Assembly (NCBI RefSeq): GCF_012933555.1
Contig: NZ_JABBPK010000001.1
Location: 4,814,001-4,878,000, forward strand
Origin: Niallia alba
Lineage (GTDB): Bacteria > Bacillota > Bacilli > Bacillales > Cytobacillaceae
Direction: 5' to 3'
DNA length: 64,000 nt
In this document: positions 45,277 through 54,955 of the stretch, in pieces
How the letters are laid out: each line of letters begins with the position of its first letter
Position numbering within the stretch: the first letter of the stretch is position 1
The notes under the pieces: model-generated
The model's database searches: none
The model's input: only the letters and a program-made list of their open reading frames with translations
Told to the model about the DNA's origin: nothing
Position numbers and translations under genes: made by a program

Positions 45277-46713
45277 TTATTTAATAAAATCATCATTTTT
45301 AACTGTTATTTCTCTCGTTTCAATGATTTGCTTATACCAATAAGCTGACTTTTTCATTTCTCGATTGCGGTTTTCCTCTAAGTTAATCTCTACAAGCCCA
45401 TATCTGTTTTTGAAGGCATTCATGGGGGACACATTATCCGTGAAAGCCCAAAGCATATAACCTTTACAGTTTACTCCTTGTTCGATTGCTTTTAATAACC
45501 ATTTAAGATGTTCACTAATAAATTCTATCCGATAATCATCTTGGATTACTCCACGGTCATTCTTGTATTTAAATTCATTTTCCACACCCATTCCATTTTC
45601 TGCAACAAACCATTCTATATTGCCGTAATCTTCCTTCAAACGGATAGCCATATCAAACATAATTTGCGGATAAATTTCCCAGCCCCGGAATGGGTTCATT
45701 TTTTTCCCCGGCATATCAAACATTTCGTAATAATAGGATGGATGAAAAGGAGTATTTTCGTTCCATGCCGTTGTTCTTGCTTTGACCCGATGTGGATAAT
45801 ATAAATTAATGCCTACATAGTCAACCGTATTGTTTTTTATGGCAACCAAATCTTCCTCTGTATGTTCAAATAGAATATCGTGTTTTTTCAATAGTGTCAT
45901 TAACTCTTCCGGGTATGTTCCTTTAATTGATGGATCTAGAAACACACGATTAAAAAATAGGTCATAGATGCGGGCCGCATCTTGATCATGAGTAGCAGAA
46001 GACCTTGCATACGTAACTTCTGGATTCAAAATCACGCCGATTTTTGCGCCATGATCACGTAGCTGTTTTTGTTTAAATAATTCCACTACTTTAGCAGTAG
46101 CGAGGGCCTTATGGTAATTCCATTGCATCCATTTTCTTGTATTTTGCTCAAACGGATAACGAATGGCATCTAAATAAACACGAGTTTGTACAACAATAGG
46201 CTCATTGAAAGTAAACCAGTGCTTTACTTTATTTCCATATCTATCCAATACTTTTTCTGCATATTTAACGAATAAATCAACAATATGTCTGTCATTCCAT
46301 CCACCATATTTTTCAAAAAGAATAGCTGGCAATTCATAATGCTCTAAACAAATCATCGGTTCTACGCCTTTTTCTATTAGCTCATCAATGACATTGTCGA
46401 TGTAAGCTGCATATTCCTCATCTACCACTGCATTTTCATAATCAAGCAGAAAACGAGACCAATTGATGGATGTCCGAAAATGCGTTAACCCAATTTCGTT
46501 CATTATATTAATATCTTCTTTGTATCGATTATAAAAGTCTGTGGCGATGCCTGGTCCATAGCCATTATGCCAAACATTTTTATTGTTTTTATACCAAAGA
46601 TCCATATAGGAATCCTGTGAGTCTTTTTTTCCTGTCCATCCTTCTGTCTGCCATGCGGATGCTGCAGCTCCTAATATAAAATCTTCTGGAATAGCTTGTT
46701 TTATTTGTTCCAT
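45277..46713 (-). CDS. 6-phospho-beta-glucosidase, GH1 family
   Basis: A 478-residue TIM-barrel retaining glycosidase. The acid/base Glu is in TFNEP (about residue 171) and the nucleophile Glu in VAENGMG (about 372). Its place in a lactose/cellobiose-type PTS operon implies a 6-phosphorylated beta-glucoside substrate, cleaved to glucose-6-phosphate and an aglycone or sugar. Mechanistically distinct from the two GH4 enzymes in the window. Confidence 0.92.
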   Translation of the reverse strand: MEQIKQAIPEDFILGAAASAWQTEGWTGKKDSQDSYMDLWYKNNKNVWHNGYGPGIATDFYNRYKEDINIMNEIGLTHFRTSINWSRFLLDYENAVVDEEYAAYIDNVIDELIEKGVEPMICLEHYELPAILFEKYGGWNDRHIVDLFVKYAEKVLDRYGNKVKHWFTFNEPIVVQTRVYLDAIRYPFEQNTRKWMQWNYHKALATAKVVELFKQKQLRDHGAKIGVILNPEVTYARSSATHDQDAARIYDLFFNRVFLDPSIKGTYPEELMTLLKKHDILFEHTEEDLVAIKNNTVDYVGINLYYPHRVKARTTAWNENTPFHPSYYYEMFDMPGKKMNPFRGWEIYPQIMFDMAIRLKEDYGNIEWFVAENGMGVENEFKYKNDRGVIQDDYRIEFISEHLKWLLKAIEQGVNCKGYMLWAFTDNVSPMNAFKNRYGLVEINLEENRNREMKKSAYWYKQIIETREITVKNDDFIK

Positions 46714-46825
46714 TATTACTCCTCCTTACTCTTTTGAAGCGCCTTGCAAATGCCTGTTAAATACATGCTTCCTAAGGCTCGACCATAAATCATAACCTAG
46801 CTTACCTGTTCCATTCCTCTTTTGA

Positions 46826-48133
46826 TTATTCGTTTTCTGGAACAGTAGGGGCTTTATTTGCAATCAATACAAATGGCAAGTAAATAAGAACCGAAACAAC
46901 AATACAAATGATTTGTGTAATAACGGCACCAACACTTCCTGCTGTTGATAAATACGCATTAATAATTGGCGGCGTTGTCCAAGGAACCATCACGACAGCC
47001 TTACCAGCAAAACCAGTAAGTGTTGCAATATAGCCAATTGTCCCTGTAATTAGCGGTGTAATAATAAATGGTATTGCCATAACTGGGTTCAACATAACTG
47101 GCAATCCGAATATTACTGGCTCATTAATATTAAAAACACCTGGTCCAATGGATAATTTAGCAATACTTCTCATTTCTTCTCGTTTCGATACGATAAAGAT
47201 GGCGATTAATAAACCAATTGTTACACCTGAGCCACCAATGCTCATGTATACATCCCAAAATGGCATCGTAATAATATTTGGTATCTCTTTTCCTTCTTGG
47301 AAGGCAGTCATATTTACGGTAATGGAGGCAAGTAATAACGGCTCCCTTATCGGTTTTACCATTTGATTTCCATGAATACCAATCACCCAGAAAAATTGGG
47401 CAACGAACATGAGAATAAGAATTCCTGGCAGTCCTTGCATTACACTTTCTAAAGGTCTTTGTACAATGTTATATACTGCTTCATATAAATAAATCCCTGT
47501 AATTTTGTAAAAAAGAAATCCAAAAGTCGCAACAATCGTTACAGTTAAAATAGAAGGAATTAGTGCTGAGAACGAAGTTGCTACATTTGATGGGACACTA
47601 TCTGGCATCTTGATTTTCAACTTATCTACTTTAGACAATTTGCAGTAAATCTCTACCGATATAATCGCGATAATCATTCCAAGAAATAAACTTTTTGGAT
47701 CAGAAAACTGTCTAGCTAAAACATCAACTACCAATTGGCTTTTTTCATTGACAAGTAATTCAAGCGTTGTTGGAATTACAGATATATAGGACATCATCGC
47801 TAATATTCCAGGGAATAACGATTGATGACCATTTATCCGCCCGAGTTCAATACCAATGAGAAAAACAGCTCCAATAGTAAGAAAGTTTAACGTAGCGTAT
47901 TGAATTGCTTTCATAATTGGCTGATAATCAGCTAAAAAGGCAAATGCCTTAAAATGAGCTAATCCGCTCTCTGTTCCCATAACCATATTGGCGATCAAAA
48001 CGGCAAACGCCCCAGTTATAATGACAGGCATTAAAGTAACAAATGCTTTTTTAATGGCCATAATATATTTTTGATTTGTAATTTTGTAAGCAACATTACC
48101 AAGGGTCTCTGTAGCTTTATCTTTAAAACTCAT
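46826..48133 (-). CDS. PTS cellobiose-type IIC permease
   Basis: A 435-residue EIIC with about ten helices and the family motifs FFWVIGIHGNQMV and SIGPGVFNINEPVIFGLPVMLNP. First structural gene of the operon IIC-GH1-IIB-IIA. A cre-like site lies about 80-95 bases before the start, and the operon is probably activated by the LicR-like protein encoded upstream. Confidence 0.94.
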   Translation of the reverse strand: MSFKDKATETLGNVAYKITNQKYIMAIKKAFVTLMPVIITGAFAVLIANMVMGTESGLAHFKAFAFLADYQPIMKAIQYATLNFLTIGAVFLIGIELGRINGHQSLFPGILAMMSYISVIPTTLELLVNEKSQLVVDVLARQFSDPKSLFLGMIIAIISVEIYCKLSKVDKLKIKMPDSVPSNVATSFSALIPSILTVTIVATFGFLFYKITGIYLYEAVYNIVQRPLESVMQGLPGILILMFVAQFFWVIGIHGNQMVKPIREPLLLASITVNMTAFQEGKEIPNIITMPFWDVYMSIGGSGVTIGLLIAIFIVSKREEMRSIAKLSIGPGVFNINEPVIFGLPVMLNPVMAIPFIITPLITGTIGYIATLTGFAGKAVVMVPWTTPPIINAYLSTAGSVGAVITQIICIVVSVLIYLPFVLIANKAPTVPENE

Positions 48134-48210
48134 CGATTAACCTCCGTTTCTTATTTAAATGAAAATGATAGGAATCATGCATGACCATCATTTCTTGATT
48201 TCATTCTATT

Positions 48211-48226
48211 TGAAAAACGCTTTCAT
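48211..48226 (-). promoter_or_regulatory. cre-like site of the second PTS operon
   Basis: Minus-strand ATGAAAGCGTTTTTCA fits the CcpA box WTGNAANCGNWNNCW with one mismatch and lies in the leader of the IIC gene. Confidence 0.65.
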
Positions 48227-48274
48227 TTACATGCACTTATTTTCCACGTTAAACCGGAAATCGCTGACTCAAAA

Positions 48275-48300
48275 AAGGAACTCATAAACACGAGTTCCTT
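48275..48300 (-). terminator. Terminator between regulator and PTS operon
   Basis: AAGGAACTC pairs with GAGTTCCTT; on the minus strand TTTTTTGAGTC follows. It should end transcripts from the regulator gene or repeat E. Confidence 0.75.
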
Positions 48301-48379
48301 CAGACTGTAAACAAACTCCTAAATTGTAGAAATAAAAGTTTGTATATAATATATTTATTGATCCCTTTGAATAGGGAGG

Positions 48380-48505
48380 TTACTTTCCGCTCCAGGGGTT
48401 CGCTTTCCGTGGGGCTCGCGCTGAGCAGCTTCGGCCTTTGGCCAGCAGGGTCTAAGCTGTCTCGCTAATCCCACAGGAGTCTCACCCCTTCCACTCCAAG
48501 CAACG
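48380..48505. repeat. Dispersed palindromic repeat, copy E
   Basis: A divergent core: GGGGTTCGCTTTCCGTGGGG, GGGTCTAAGCTGTCTCGC, AATCCCACAGGAGTCTCACC. Ends GGAGTGGAAGG / CTCCAGGGG are roughly complementary. It lacks the AATACAC / GTGTATT ends of A-D. Confidence 0.7.
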
Positions 48506-48568
48506 TATAAAAATTCCTTTAAACTTTTCAAAAATTCCTTTACTAAAAATTCAAATTATATTAGGTTA

Positions 48569-50482
48569 CTATTGAACCATATTGACGATACATGCTTTAA
48601 ATTCAGCAAATGACTTTACTTTTAATAGTTGATTCACTAAATAGGCATTTCCTGATATTTTAACTAATAACTGATATAATTTTTGAATATCTTTTTTATA
48701 TTTCTTTTGTACACTTAATAAGAAAATAAATTGCACCTTATTATCTCCCCATTGAATTGGCTTTTCCAGTGTGCAAATGGATAGAAAAGTGCTTTCGGTG
48801 ATTGGTTTTATTGGATGAGGAATAGCAACTAAATTTCCATAGCTGGTTGGAGCAATCTCTTCTCTTTCCATGATTAACTCAAAGAAATGGTCCGGAGCCA
48901 TTCCGGCCTGAATAATCTCACTTGCTAAAAATGCTAGTACGTCTTCTTTCGTTTGAAAATCTTGTTGAAAAAAACTGAGACTTGGATGAAAATATTGCAA
49001 TGTATTTTCGACTCTATCAACAACAATATGTTCTAATTTGCTAATGTCTTCTTCTCTTAAAATCGTATGTACATCAATAACTGGTATAGTTAATTCCCTT
49101 TTAATAGGAATGGTGCTGACAATAAAATCTATTGTGCTAAGATCATAGTTATCGATGGAAAACATATTAGCTGTTCCTACAATATCCAGTCTATTCCCAA
49201 AGGTAGATTGAAGTTTATGATACAGTAATTGAGCGCTTGCCACACCGGTAGCGCATACAATTAGGCATCTTTTAACACTTCCCTTTGCCTTCTTCCTCTC
49301 TAGCGCTGCTCCAATATGCAAGGCCAAATAACCTATTTCATCCTCATTAATGTTCATGTTCCGATATCTACTTAAGAAATCCCCCATAATAACCGCTGCA
49401 TCGAAGGACATTTGGTAATTTTTCTTTATTTCTGCAAGCAATGGATTTTTTATTGTTAAATCGTATTTATATCTATTAATCGCTGGCCTTAAATGCAAAC
49501 ATAAACCATAAATCAATTCTTCATCATAAGAAATATCTAATTCTAATTGTTGCTCCACTTCCAGCAGCACCGCTTTCGTTAAAGCTAAAATATCCTCCTC
49601 TATCATATCGAGTATATTCTCCCTGCTATCAGATTGGTAAACTACCATTTTCGCACCTAATAGATGAATCGTTATATAGGCAATCTCTGACTCAGGAAAA
49701 GCAACTTGCAACTCGTTTTCTAAAAACTGAACAATCTGTGTCGCCACTTGAAATTCTTTCTTTTCTTTTAGAGGTTGCATTTCTTTTAAAGGCATAGAAA
49801 CATAATTGTTATGTTGAATTCGAATACAAGCAATCGCAATATGTGTCGCTAAATTATTCACTCCAATATCTGAAAGAAAAATACCAGATCGCTTTGCTTG
49901 CTCCACAATAATCTTTTGGATTTCTTCTATGTTTTTATTAGGAAGAATAGACTTTGTTTCTTCTTGATCAAATACATATGCGGCAAGACAATATCGAAGC
50001 TTAGCCTCTTCTCCTTTTATTTTCAAGCCATAGTTTGGCTTCTTGTCCAAATCTAAGTTAAATGCCTGCAATAATCTTCTTACTTCCTTCAAATCATTTT
50101 TAATAGAGGATTCACTCACAAACAGCTCCTCTACAAATTGTTCAACTTTCAGGTATCCCTCTGCTAATAAAAGGCGTTTGAGAACATAGTCCACTCTTTC
50201 CTCTGGTTCTATAGGAATGGAAGTACTTAATTGATTTTCGTTCATTATTTTCGTTAAAAACGGTTTAAAATAATGATAATTTTCAATAACTAGTTCATAG
50301 CCCTTCTTTCTTACTAGCACAACTTCCGCTCCATTATTTTTTAATACATTGGTTAATGCTTTTGTGTCACTTCTTATTGTTCTAGTCGTTACATTCAGGC
50401 TATTTGCTAAGTAATCACTGGATAAAGGTGCTTTTGACTGCATAAGCTGATGTAATATCTTTTGTTGTCTCATAGGTAACAA
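48569..50482 (-). CDS. PRD-containing transcriptional activator with EIIB and EIIA domains (LicR-like)
   Basis: A 637-residue PTS-regulated activator. Order: HTH_11 (about 5-60, LANSLNVTTRTIRSDTKAL), Mga-like HTH (about 85-170), PRD1 (about 180-290, conserved His in THIAIA and TIHLLGA), PRD2 (about 300-400, LCLHLRP and LALHIGA), an EIIB-like domain (CATGVASAQLL, Cys about 408) and a C-terminal EIIA (AIPHPIKP). This architecture is that of LicR/MtlR, DNA-binding activators rather than RNA antiterminators. It lies upstream of and in line with the GH1/PTS operon it likely controls. Confidence 0.9.
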   Translation of the reverse strand: MLPMRQQKILHQLMQSKAPLSSDYLANSLNVTTRTIRSDTKALTNVLKNNGAEVVLVRKKGYELVIENYHYFKPFLTKIMNENQLSTSIPIEPEERVDYVLKRLLLAEGYLKVEQFVEELFVSESSIKNDLKEVRRLLQAFNLDLDKKPNYGLKIKGEEAKLRYCLAAYVFDQEETKSILPNKNIEEIQKIIVEQAKRSGIFLSDIGVNNLATHIAIACIRIQHNNYVSMPLKEMQPLKEKKEFQVATQIVQFLENELQVAFPESEIAYITIHLLGAKMVVYQSDSRENILDMIEEDILALTKAVLLEVEQQLELDISYDEELIYGLCLHLRPAINRYKYDLTIKNPLLAEIKKNYQMSFDAAVIMGDFLSRYRNMNINEDEIGYLALHIGAALERKKAKGSVKRCLIVCATGVASAQLLYHKLQSTFGNRLDIVGTANMFSIDNYDLSTIDFIVSTIPIKRELTIPVIDVHTILREEDISKLEHIVVDRVENTLQYFHPSLSFFQQDFQTKEDVLAFLASEIIQAGMAPDHFFELIMEREEIAPTSYGNLVAIPHPIKPITESTFLSICTLEKPIQWGDNKVQFIFLLSVQKKYKKDIQKLYQLLVKISGNAYLVNQLLKVKSFAEFKACIVNMVQ

Positions 50483-50614
50483 TTAAACTCACTCCTTTTT
50501 TAACCATTTCCTTTCGATCCCTTTTCTTTTAATCCCACTTTAATGATATTTCCATCATATCTTATCAGTCTATTATTAGAAAGCGGTTTCTACATTAAAG
50601 GTTGCTACTGATTC

Positions 50615-51220
50615 TTAAAGCCAATATTCCTTCTCGTGCAGGATCTCTCTTTTTTTCATTCCAGAAACAAAAGGATGTCCTTTTACATAATATCGAAGGG
50701 GCTTAGCTGTCCAATCCTCCTTATTTGGAATTCCCACTCTCGGAGATATGGCAATTATCGATGGCACCTTTCCCTCTGTAATACATAAGGACCCTTCATT
50801 TATTAATACGCCATCTAAAGCCTTTGTAATTTCCATTGCTTTCGTTAATTTACCTGGACCATTACAGACTGTTATGCCTGTTGCCTTTCGATTTTTTCCC
50901 ATCTGAACTGTTCCTTGAAGGGGTTCAACTGCTCGAATAAGCACAGCCTGTGGATTCCCTGCTTCCTTTGTTACAATATTCAACATATGGTGCGTATGCA
51001 TGGTGTAGACATAGACTGTCCCACCTATGTTATACATCGATTCTAATCTAGGTGTTCGTCTTCCAGCATAGCTATGACAAGCCATATCTTCCACACCAAG
51101 ATAAGCCTCTGTCTCAACAATATAGCCACTATATGTATGTGTTGGTGTTTGGTGAATAAGTAATTTCCCTAAAAGTTGTCTTGCTATTTCCTCTGTTGAT
51201 GTATTTATATAATCGATCAT
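50615..51220 (-). CDS. DNA-3-methyladenine glycosylase (AAG/Mpg family)
   Basis: A 201-residue base-excision repair enzyme that removes alkylated purines and hypoxanthine. The motif YSGYIVETEAYLGVEDMACHSYAGR contains the catalytic Glu (about 37) and DNA-binding residues; YNIGGTVYVYTMHTHHMLN and GPGKLTKAMEI are also family marks. ATG 51220 is chosen since AGGAGAGAG lies 6-7 bases upstream. Monocistronic. Confidence 0.92.
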   Translation of the reverse strand: MIDYINTSTEEIARQLLGKLLIHQTPTHTYSGYIVETEAYLGVEDMACHSYAGRRTPRLESMYNIGGTVYVYTMHTHHMLNIVTKEAGNPQAVLIRAVEPLQGTVQMGKNRKATGITVCNGPGKLTKAMEITKALDGVLINEGSLCITEGKVPSIIAISPRVGIPNKEDWTAKPLRYYVKGHPFVSGMKKREILHEKEYWL

Positions 51221-51275
51221 AGTCTCTCTCCTCATATATTTCTTTTAGTATACGTTTCTTTCCCCCAAAAAAGAA

Positions 51276-51305
51276 AGAATCATCCCTTTATGAAGAGATG
51301 ATTCT
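51276..51305 (-). terminator. Intrinsic terminator of nox
   Basis: AGAATCATC pairs with GATGATTCT; on the minus strand TTCTTTTTTGGG follows. Confidence 0.8.
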
Positions 51306-51317
51306 TATACCTAACTT

Positions 51318-52676
51318 CTATTGCTCAACAAGTCCCTTCGGCTTAGCTAAAGCGGCTAATCCTGCCTGATTCAACGTATTCCACGGTTTATTAAAATGTG
51401 GTTGGAAGAAGAAATCGATAAAGCCTAATTCGTCAATGGTCATTTTTGTTTGAATACATACAGATAAAGTATTCATCATTTGCGTAACATCCGCTTTTGA
51501 AATTAATTGTGCTCCTAAAATTTGTCTTGTCTCTTTATGGAAAAGTACTTTTAAGCGAATTTCATGGAATGTCGGCATAAATTCTGGACGATCATTATCA
51601 ATTACTTCTACTACTTCATAAGGAATATCATTAAACTTAGCAGTCAATTCTGTTAAGCCAGTAGATGCCATATTTAATCCAAAAATATGCAATCCAGAAG
51701 TTCCTTGTGTTCCCATATACTTTAATGGCTGCCCAGCTATGTTATGTCCTACCAATGTACCCATTCGAACAGCATTTGTTGCAAGGGGAATATATACCTT
51801 TTCTCCTGTAGGGTTGTAATTAACTGCACAGCTATCACCTGCCGCATAAATATCAGAATTGCTTGATTGCATATATTCATTAATTTTTATCGCACCATTT
51901 GGCAGTAAATCTACTTTTCCTTTTAACAGATGGGTATTCGGTCTGAATCCCACACATAAGATAACTAAATCCGTTTCATATTCGCCTTTCGTTGTATAAA
52001 CCTTCGTTACTTTTCCTTGTTCATTTCCTTCAAATTTTGTTACCGTCTGTTGTAAAGCTAAATGAATATTACGCTCTGCAAATTCAGCCTCTACGACATC
52101 AGTAAATTCTTTATCTAAATACTTATTTAAGATTCGATCTTCACTATCAATTAACGTCACGTTTTTTCCATTTAACGCAAATGCTTCCACTAACTCGACA
52201 CCAATATATCCAGCACCAATTACAGTGACATTCTTTACATTTTTGGATCGCTCAATAATTTCATTTGCTTGGTTATAGTTTTTAGAAAGCAAAATATTAT
52301 CTAAATTAATGCCATCAATTGGTGGAATAATTGGCCAAGATCCTGTTGTCATCACCAATTTATCATATTGATCAATCTTTTCTTCTCCTGTATTTAAGTC
52401 TTTCACACGTACTTGTTTGTTTACTGTATCAATATCCAATACTTCATGCTCCATATGCATAGTTGCACCAAGGGATTTTAGCTCTTCTGGTGAAGAATAG
52501 AATAATTGACTCGCATCTTTCGCCACGCCACCAACATATAAAGCAATACCACAAGATAAAAAGGAAACATTATTATTTTTTTCATAAACTGTTATATCTA
52601 TATTTTTATTTAAATTTGCTAACGTCTTTACTGCTGCTGTTCCAGCATGTGTACATCCAATTACAACTACTTTCAT
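51318..52676 (-). CDS. nox: Water-forming NADH oxidase (Nox2-type flavoprotein)
   Basis: A 452-residue FAD enzyme. The single redox Cys42 in SFLSCGIAL, the second Rossmann motif VIGAGYIGVELVEA (about 152-165) and the C-terminal dimer domain place it with enterococcal/streptococcal NADH oxidases, which reduce O2 to water and regenerate NAD. CoA-disulfide reductase is a close alternative, but the length and SCGIALYVGG context favour Nox. Three Rex-box-like sites upstream strongly support NADH/NAD-dependent control. Confidence 0.87.
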   Translation of the reverse strand: MKVVVIGCTHAGTAAVKTLANLNKNIDITVYEKNNNVSFLSCGIALYVGGVAKDASQLFYSSPEELKSLGATMHMEHEVLDIDTVNKQVRVKDLNTGEEKIDQYDKLVMTTGSWPIIPPIDGINLDNILLSKNYNQANEIIERSKNVKNVTVIGAGYIGVELVEAFALNGKNVTLIDSEDRILNKYLDKEFTDVVEAEFAERNIHLALQQTVTKFEGNEQGKVTKVYTTKGEYETDLVILCVGFRPNTHLLKGKVDLLPNGAIKINEYMQSSNSDIYAAGDSCAVNYNPTGEKVYIPLATNAVRMGTLVGHNIAGQPLKYMGTQGTSGLHIFGLNMASTGLTELTAKFNDIPYEVVEVIDNDRPEFMPTFHEIRLKVLFHKETRQILGAQLISKADVTQMMNTLSVCIQTKMTIDELGFIDFFFQPHFNKPWNTLNQAGLAALAKPKGLVEQ

Positions 52677-52706
52677 CGTTTAAAAACTCCTTTGTAATAG
52701 ATTGAA

Positions 52707-52831
52707 TGTGAAACACTTCACTTAATTAGTGAAAAAAATCACATATATTGTGACGCAATTCACATTTCGTTCACACCTTTATTATACATCGAATATTTCT
52801 TAATGCAACTATTTTGTGATCAAATTCACAA
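52707..52831 (-). promoter_or_regulatory. Three Rex-box-like sites upstream of nox
   Basis: TGTGAAACACTTCACT (52707-52722), TTGTGACGCAATTCACAT (52748-52765) and TTGTGATCAAATTCACAA (52814-52831) each match the Rex consensus TTGTGAA-N4-TTCACAA closely, the last almost perfectly. Rex leaves DNA when NADH rises, so nox should be induced when electron acceptors are short. Confidence 0.82.
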
Positions 52832-52927
52832 GAAAAAACGAGGGAATTTATTCCAAAATCAAAGCCCTTAATGGATAAAGGATAAATTGTTTGGAATAAT
52901 ATTATAAAAAATAAGCGAGAAATAAAT

Positions 52928-53659
52928 ATGAGGTTACTAACAAAATTCACGGTGCTTTTTGTAATATTATTTATGTTAATTCCATTAGAAACTTATGCAG
53001 TTGAAAAGAGAATTTCTAAAATTGTTACAAATCAACATAAAACAGAAGAAATACTTGTCGAGAGTCTACCTGAAGCAGGAATTAATTTGTATGCTACTGA
53101 AAGAGAAGGGATGTTAGAAAATTTTAGGTTACACTTATTAAGTGGTGACAAGTATCTCCCGTTTTGGTTTAATGTATCAAATCAGACTTATTGGCCAAAT
53201 ACTTTCTATAAAGACATTAATCAAGATGGAAAAAAGGAACTAATTTTTGTTTTAACAACAGGGTATGGAAATGATATTGTAAAACAAAATGTTCATGTAT
53301 TTCATCAAATTAAAACCAATCTTGGTAACTCTTATAAAGAAATACTTGTGGATAATCCAATGGCGATTATTTTAAAAAATGTCAAAACAAAATTAACAAA
53401 AACAGAAGCAATTATTAATATAGGAACTAAAAAAACTGTTTTAAAAATAGATAAAATAGGGATTAATTCGAAAGACTTATTTCCAGATATATCAATTAGT
53501 AATATAAGTAAAATCGAAATTTTGGATAATAAATTGACTGCTATTATAGGAGCGACTATTTCGCCAGCAGGTGGATACGTAGGTGATTTTCATATTACAT
53601 ATACTTTTAAGGATAAGATGTACCAATTAGAAAAGATTAAATTCATCCCTAATAAATAA
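52928..53659 (+). CDS. Secreted protein of unknown function
   Basis: A 243-residue protein with a clear signal peptide (MRLLTKF, hydrophobic core to about 20, cleavage near TYA-VEK at 24-25). The mature part contains DINQDGKKELIFVLTTGYG, a calcium-binding-like DxNxDGxxE segment as found in FG-GAP/VCBS-like and related surface proteins. No catalytic motif recognised. The start lacks a strong ribosome site. Its AT content and phrasing differ somewhat from neighbours, and it is monocistronic with a strong terminator. Confidence 0.7.
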   Translation: MRLLTKFTVLFVILFMLIPLETYAVEKRISKIVTNQHKTEEILVESLPEAGINLYATEREGMLENFRLHLLSGDKYLPFWFNVSNQTYWPNTFYKDINQDGKKELIFVLTTGYGNDIVKQNVHVFHQIKTNLGNSYKEILVDNPMAIILKNVKTKLTKTEAIINIGTKKTVLKIDKIGINSKDLFPDISISNISKIEILDNKLTAIIGATISPAGGYVGDFHITYTFKDKMYQLEKIKFIPNK

Positions 53660-53702
53660 ATCGAGCAGGGGGAAGGCACCTAGCCTTCCCTACTCGATTT
53701 AT
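53660..53702. terminator. Bidirectional terminator
   Basis: AAATCGAGCAGGGGGAAGGC pairs with GCCTTCCCTACTCGATTT. It serves the secreted-protein gene and the convergent PTS gene. Confidence 0.88.
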
Positions 53703-53710
53703 AACTAACT

Positions 53711-54730
53711 TTATTGTACCCTCATAGCCAAATCTCCCGTTTTAGCCCAACCTACACGAAGAATAACATAATAAAGAGGTAACGTAATCACAATTGGAAG
53801 TACCATGCCTACAGCAACATAGATTAAAAATCCGTGCAGTCCTTGTGTTGCTAGAACGCTAATCGGTGCAATTAAGGAATTTAATCCTAATCCCGCTAAT
53901 TCGTAAGTTGCAGTAAATCCAAATCCTAGTGTAGCAATTGGTGCACAAATGATTGCTGCCACAAAAGGCGGAATGATTAATAATGGATTTTTCACTAAAT
54001 TCGGGAACTGCACTTTTGGTGTAATAATTGATTGTGCAAGAAATCCTCCTAGATCATTTTGACGAAGAGACATTGCTGTAAATCCGACAAATTGTACGGT
54101 ACAACCGATTAACGCCGCTGCACTTGAAACAGGATCCATTTGTAATGCAATTGCTAAAGCAGCTGATGATGCCGGAGTCATTAAAAGAATGCTCCATACT
54201 AGTGAAATAACCATTGGTGCCACTAGTGGATAGCCTTGAACAGAAGATGTAATTTGTGCGCTAATCCATTCCAGCATTGGCGTTGTTACTGCTGCTAATC
54301 CTACTCCTGCGATTCCTCCAACAAAAATGGCTGCCGCTGGAATTGCTACCATGTCTAAAATAGTTTTTCCATTAACCCATTTACCAACATATGTTGCGAC
54401 GATTGCAGCTAGCACAGCACTAATTGGCTGTCCAGAAACTAATACCATCCCTGCATCTGTTGCATGTAAAGCATTTCCCCCAATCGTACTACAGACCATT
54501 GCACTAAAAATCACTAATGTGTTCCCACCTAACTGGTAGGCAATCCCTGCTCCAAATGCAGGTGCAAGCAACACCTTTGCTACTCCACCAATCTGGATTA
54601 ATACATCCCAGCCAAATGCTTTTCCGATCGATTCTAATAGCAATCCCATTCCCAATGTTACAAGTACGGCATTAGACATTCCTGCTGAAGCTTTATACAT
54701 TTGTTCCATGAAATATTCTTTATTCTTCAT
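53711..54730 (-). CDS. PTS EIIC-like membrane protein, PF13303 (PTS_EIIC_2) family
   Basis: A 339-residue, Gly/Ala-rich membrane protein with about nine or ten helices. The motif GGNTLVIFSAMVCSTIGGNALH and the HxxxDAGMV/QxxxLGGF elements (SLRQNDLGGFLAQ) match the PTS_EIIC_2 family as I know it. No IIA or IIB gene is near, and the family is often found without them, so true PTS transport is uncertain. AGAGGAGAAG precedes the ATG. It is the only gene behind the unusual leader at 54773-54986. Confidence 0.8.
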   Translation of the reverse strand: MKNKEYFMEQMYKASAGMSNAVLVTLGMGLLLESIGKAFGWDVLIQIGGVAKVLLAPAFGAGIAYQLGGNTLVIFSAMVCSTIGGNALHATDAGMVLVSGQPISAVLAAIVATYVGKWVNGKTILDMVAIPAAAIFVGGIAGVGLAAVTTPMLEWISAQITSSVQGYPLVAPMVISLVWSILLMTPASSAALAIALQMDPVSSAAALIGCTVQFVGFTAMSLRQNDLGGFLAQSIITPKVQFPNLVKNPLLIIPPFVAAIICAPIATLGFGFTATYELAGLGLNSLIAPISVLATQGLHGFLIYVAVGMVLPIVITLPLYYVILRVGWAKTGDLAMRVQ

Positions 54731-54772
54731 CGTTGTCTTCTCCTCTATTTAAAAAATAATCATCCTATCAAT

Positions 54773-54806
54773 AAAAACAAAAAAACCTGTCCAATATTTG
54801 GATAGG
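54773..54806 (-). terminator. Leader terminator (attenuator) before the EIIC gene
   Basis: On the minus strand CCTATCCAAA pairs with TTGGACAGG (54806-54786), followed by TTTTTTTGTTTTT. It lies 43 bases before the structural gene start and downstream of that gene's promoter, so it can only act as an attenuator. Confidence 0.75.
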
Positions 54807-54901
54807 CACCGTCAAACCTTACAAACTGTTTAGTGCCTTGTTTTAATAAACAAAAACTGGACTAAACAATTCCCGTTATCATAAAAAGGGATTATTTAAT
54901 C

Positions 54902-54955
54902 CTAAGAGCATAATATGAGTATAATAATTAGTAATGTATTTGCTTTGATTTTCAT
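54902..54955 (-). CDS. Putative leader peptide, 17 aa
   Basis: MKIKANTLLIIILILCS, with GGAGGAG 7-9 bases before the ATG. Of 17 codons, eight or nine encode Leu or Ile (LLIIILIL run). It could be a control-codon leader peptide, or a small hydrophobic membrane peptide. It ends about 34 bases before the first pairing segment, longer than in classical attenuators. Confidence 0.5.
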   Translation of the reverse strand: MKIKANTLLIIILILCS

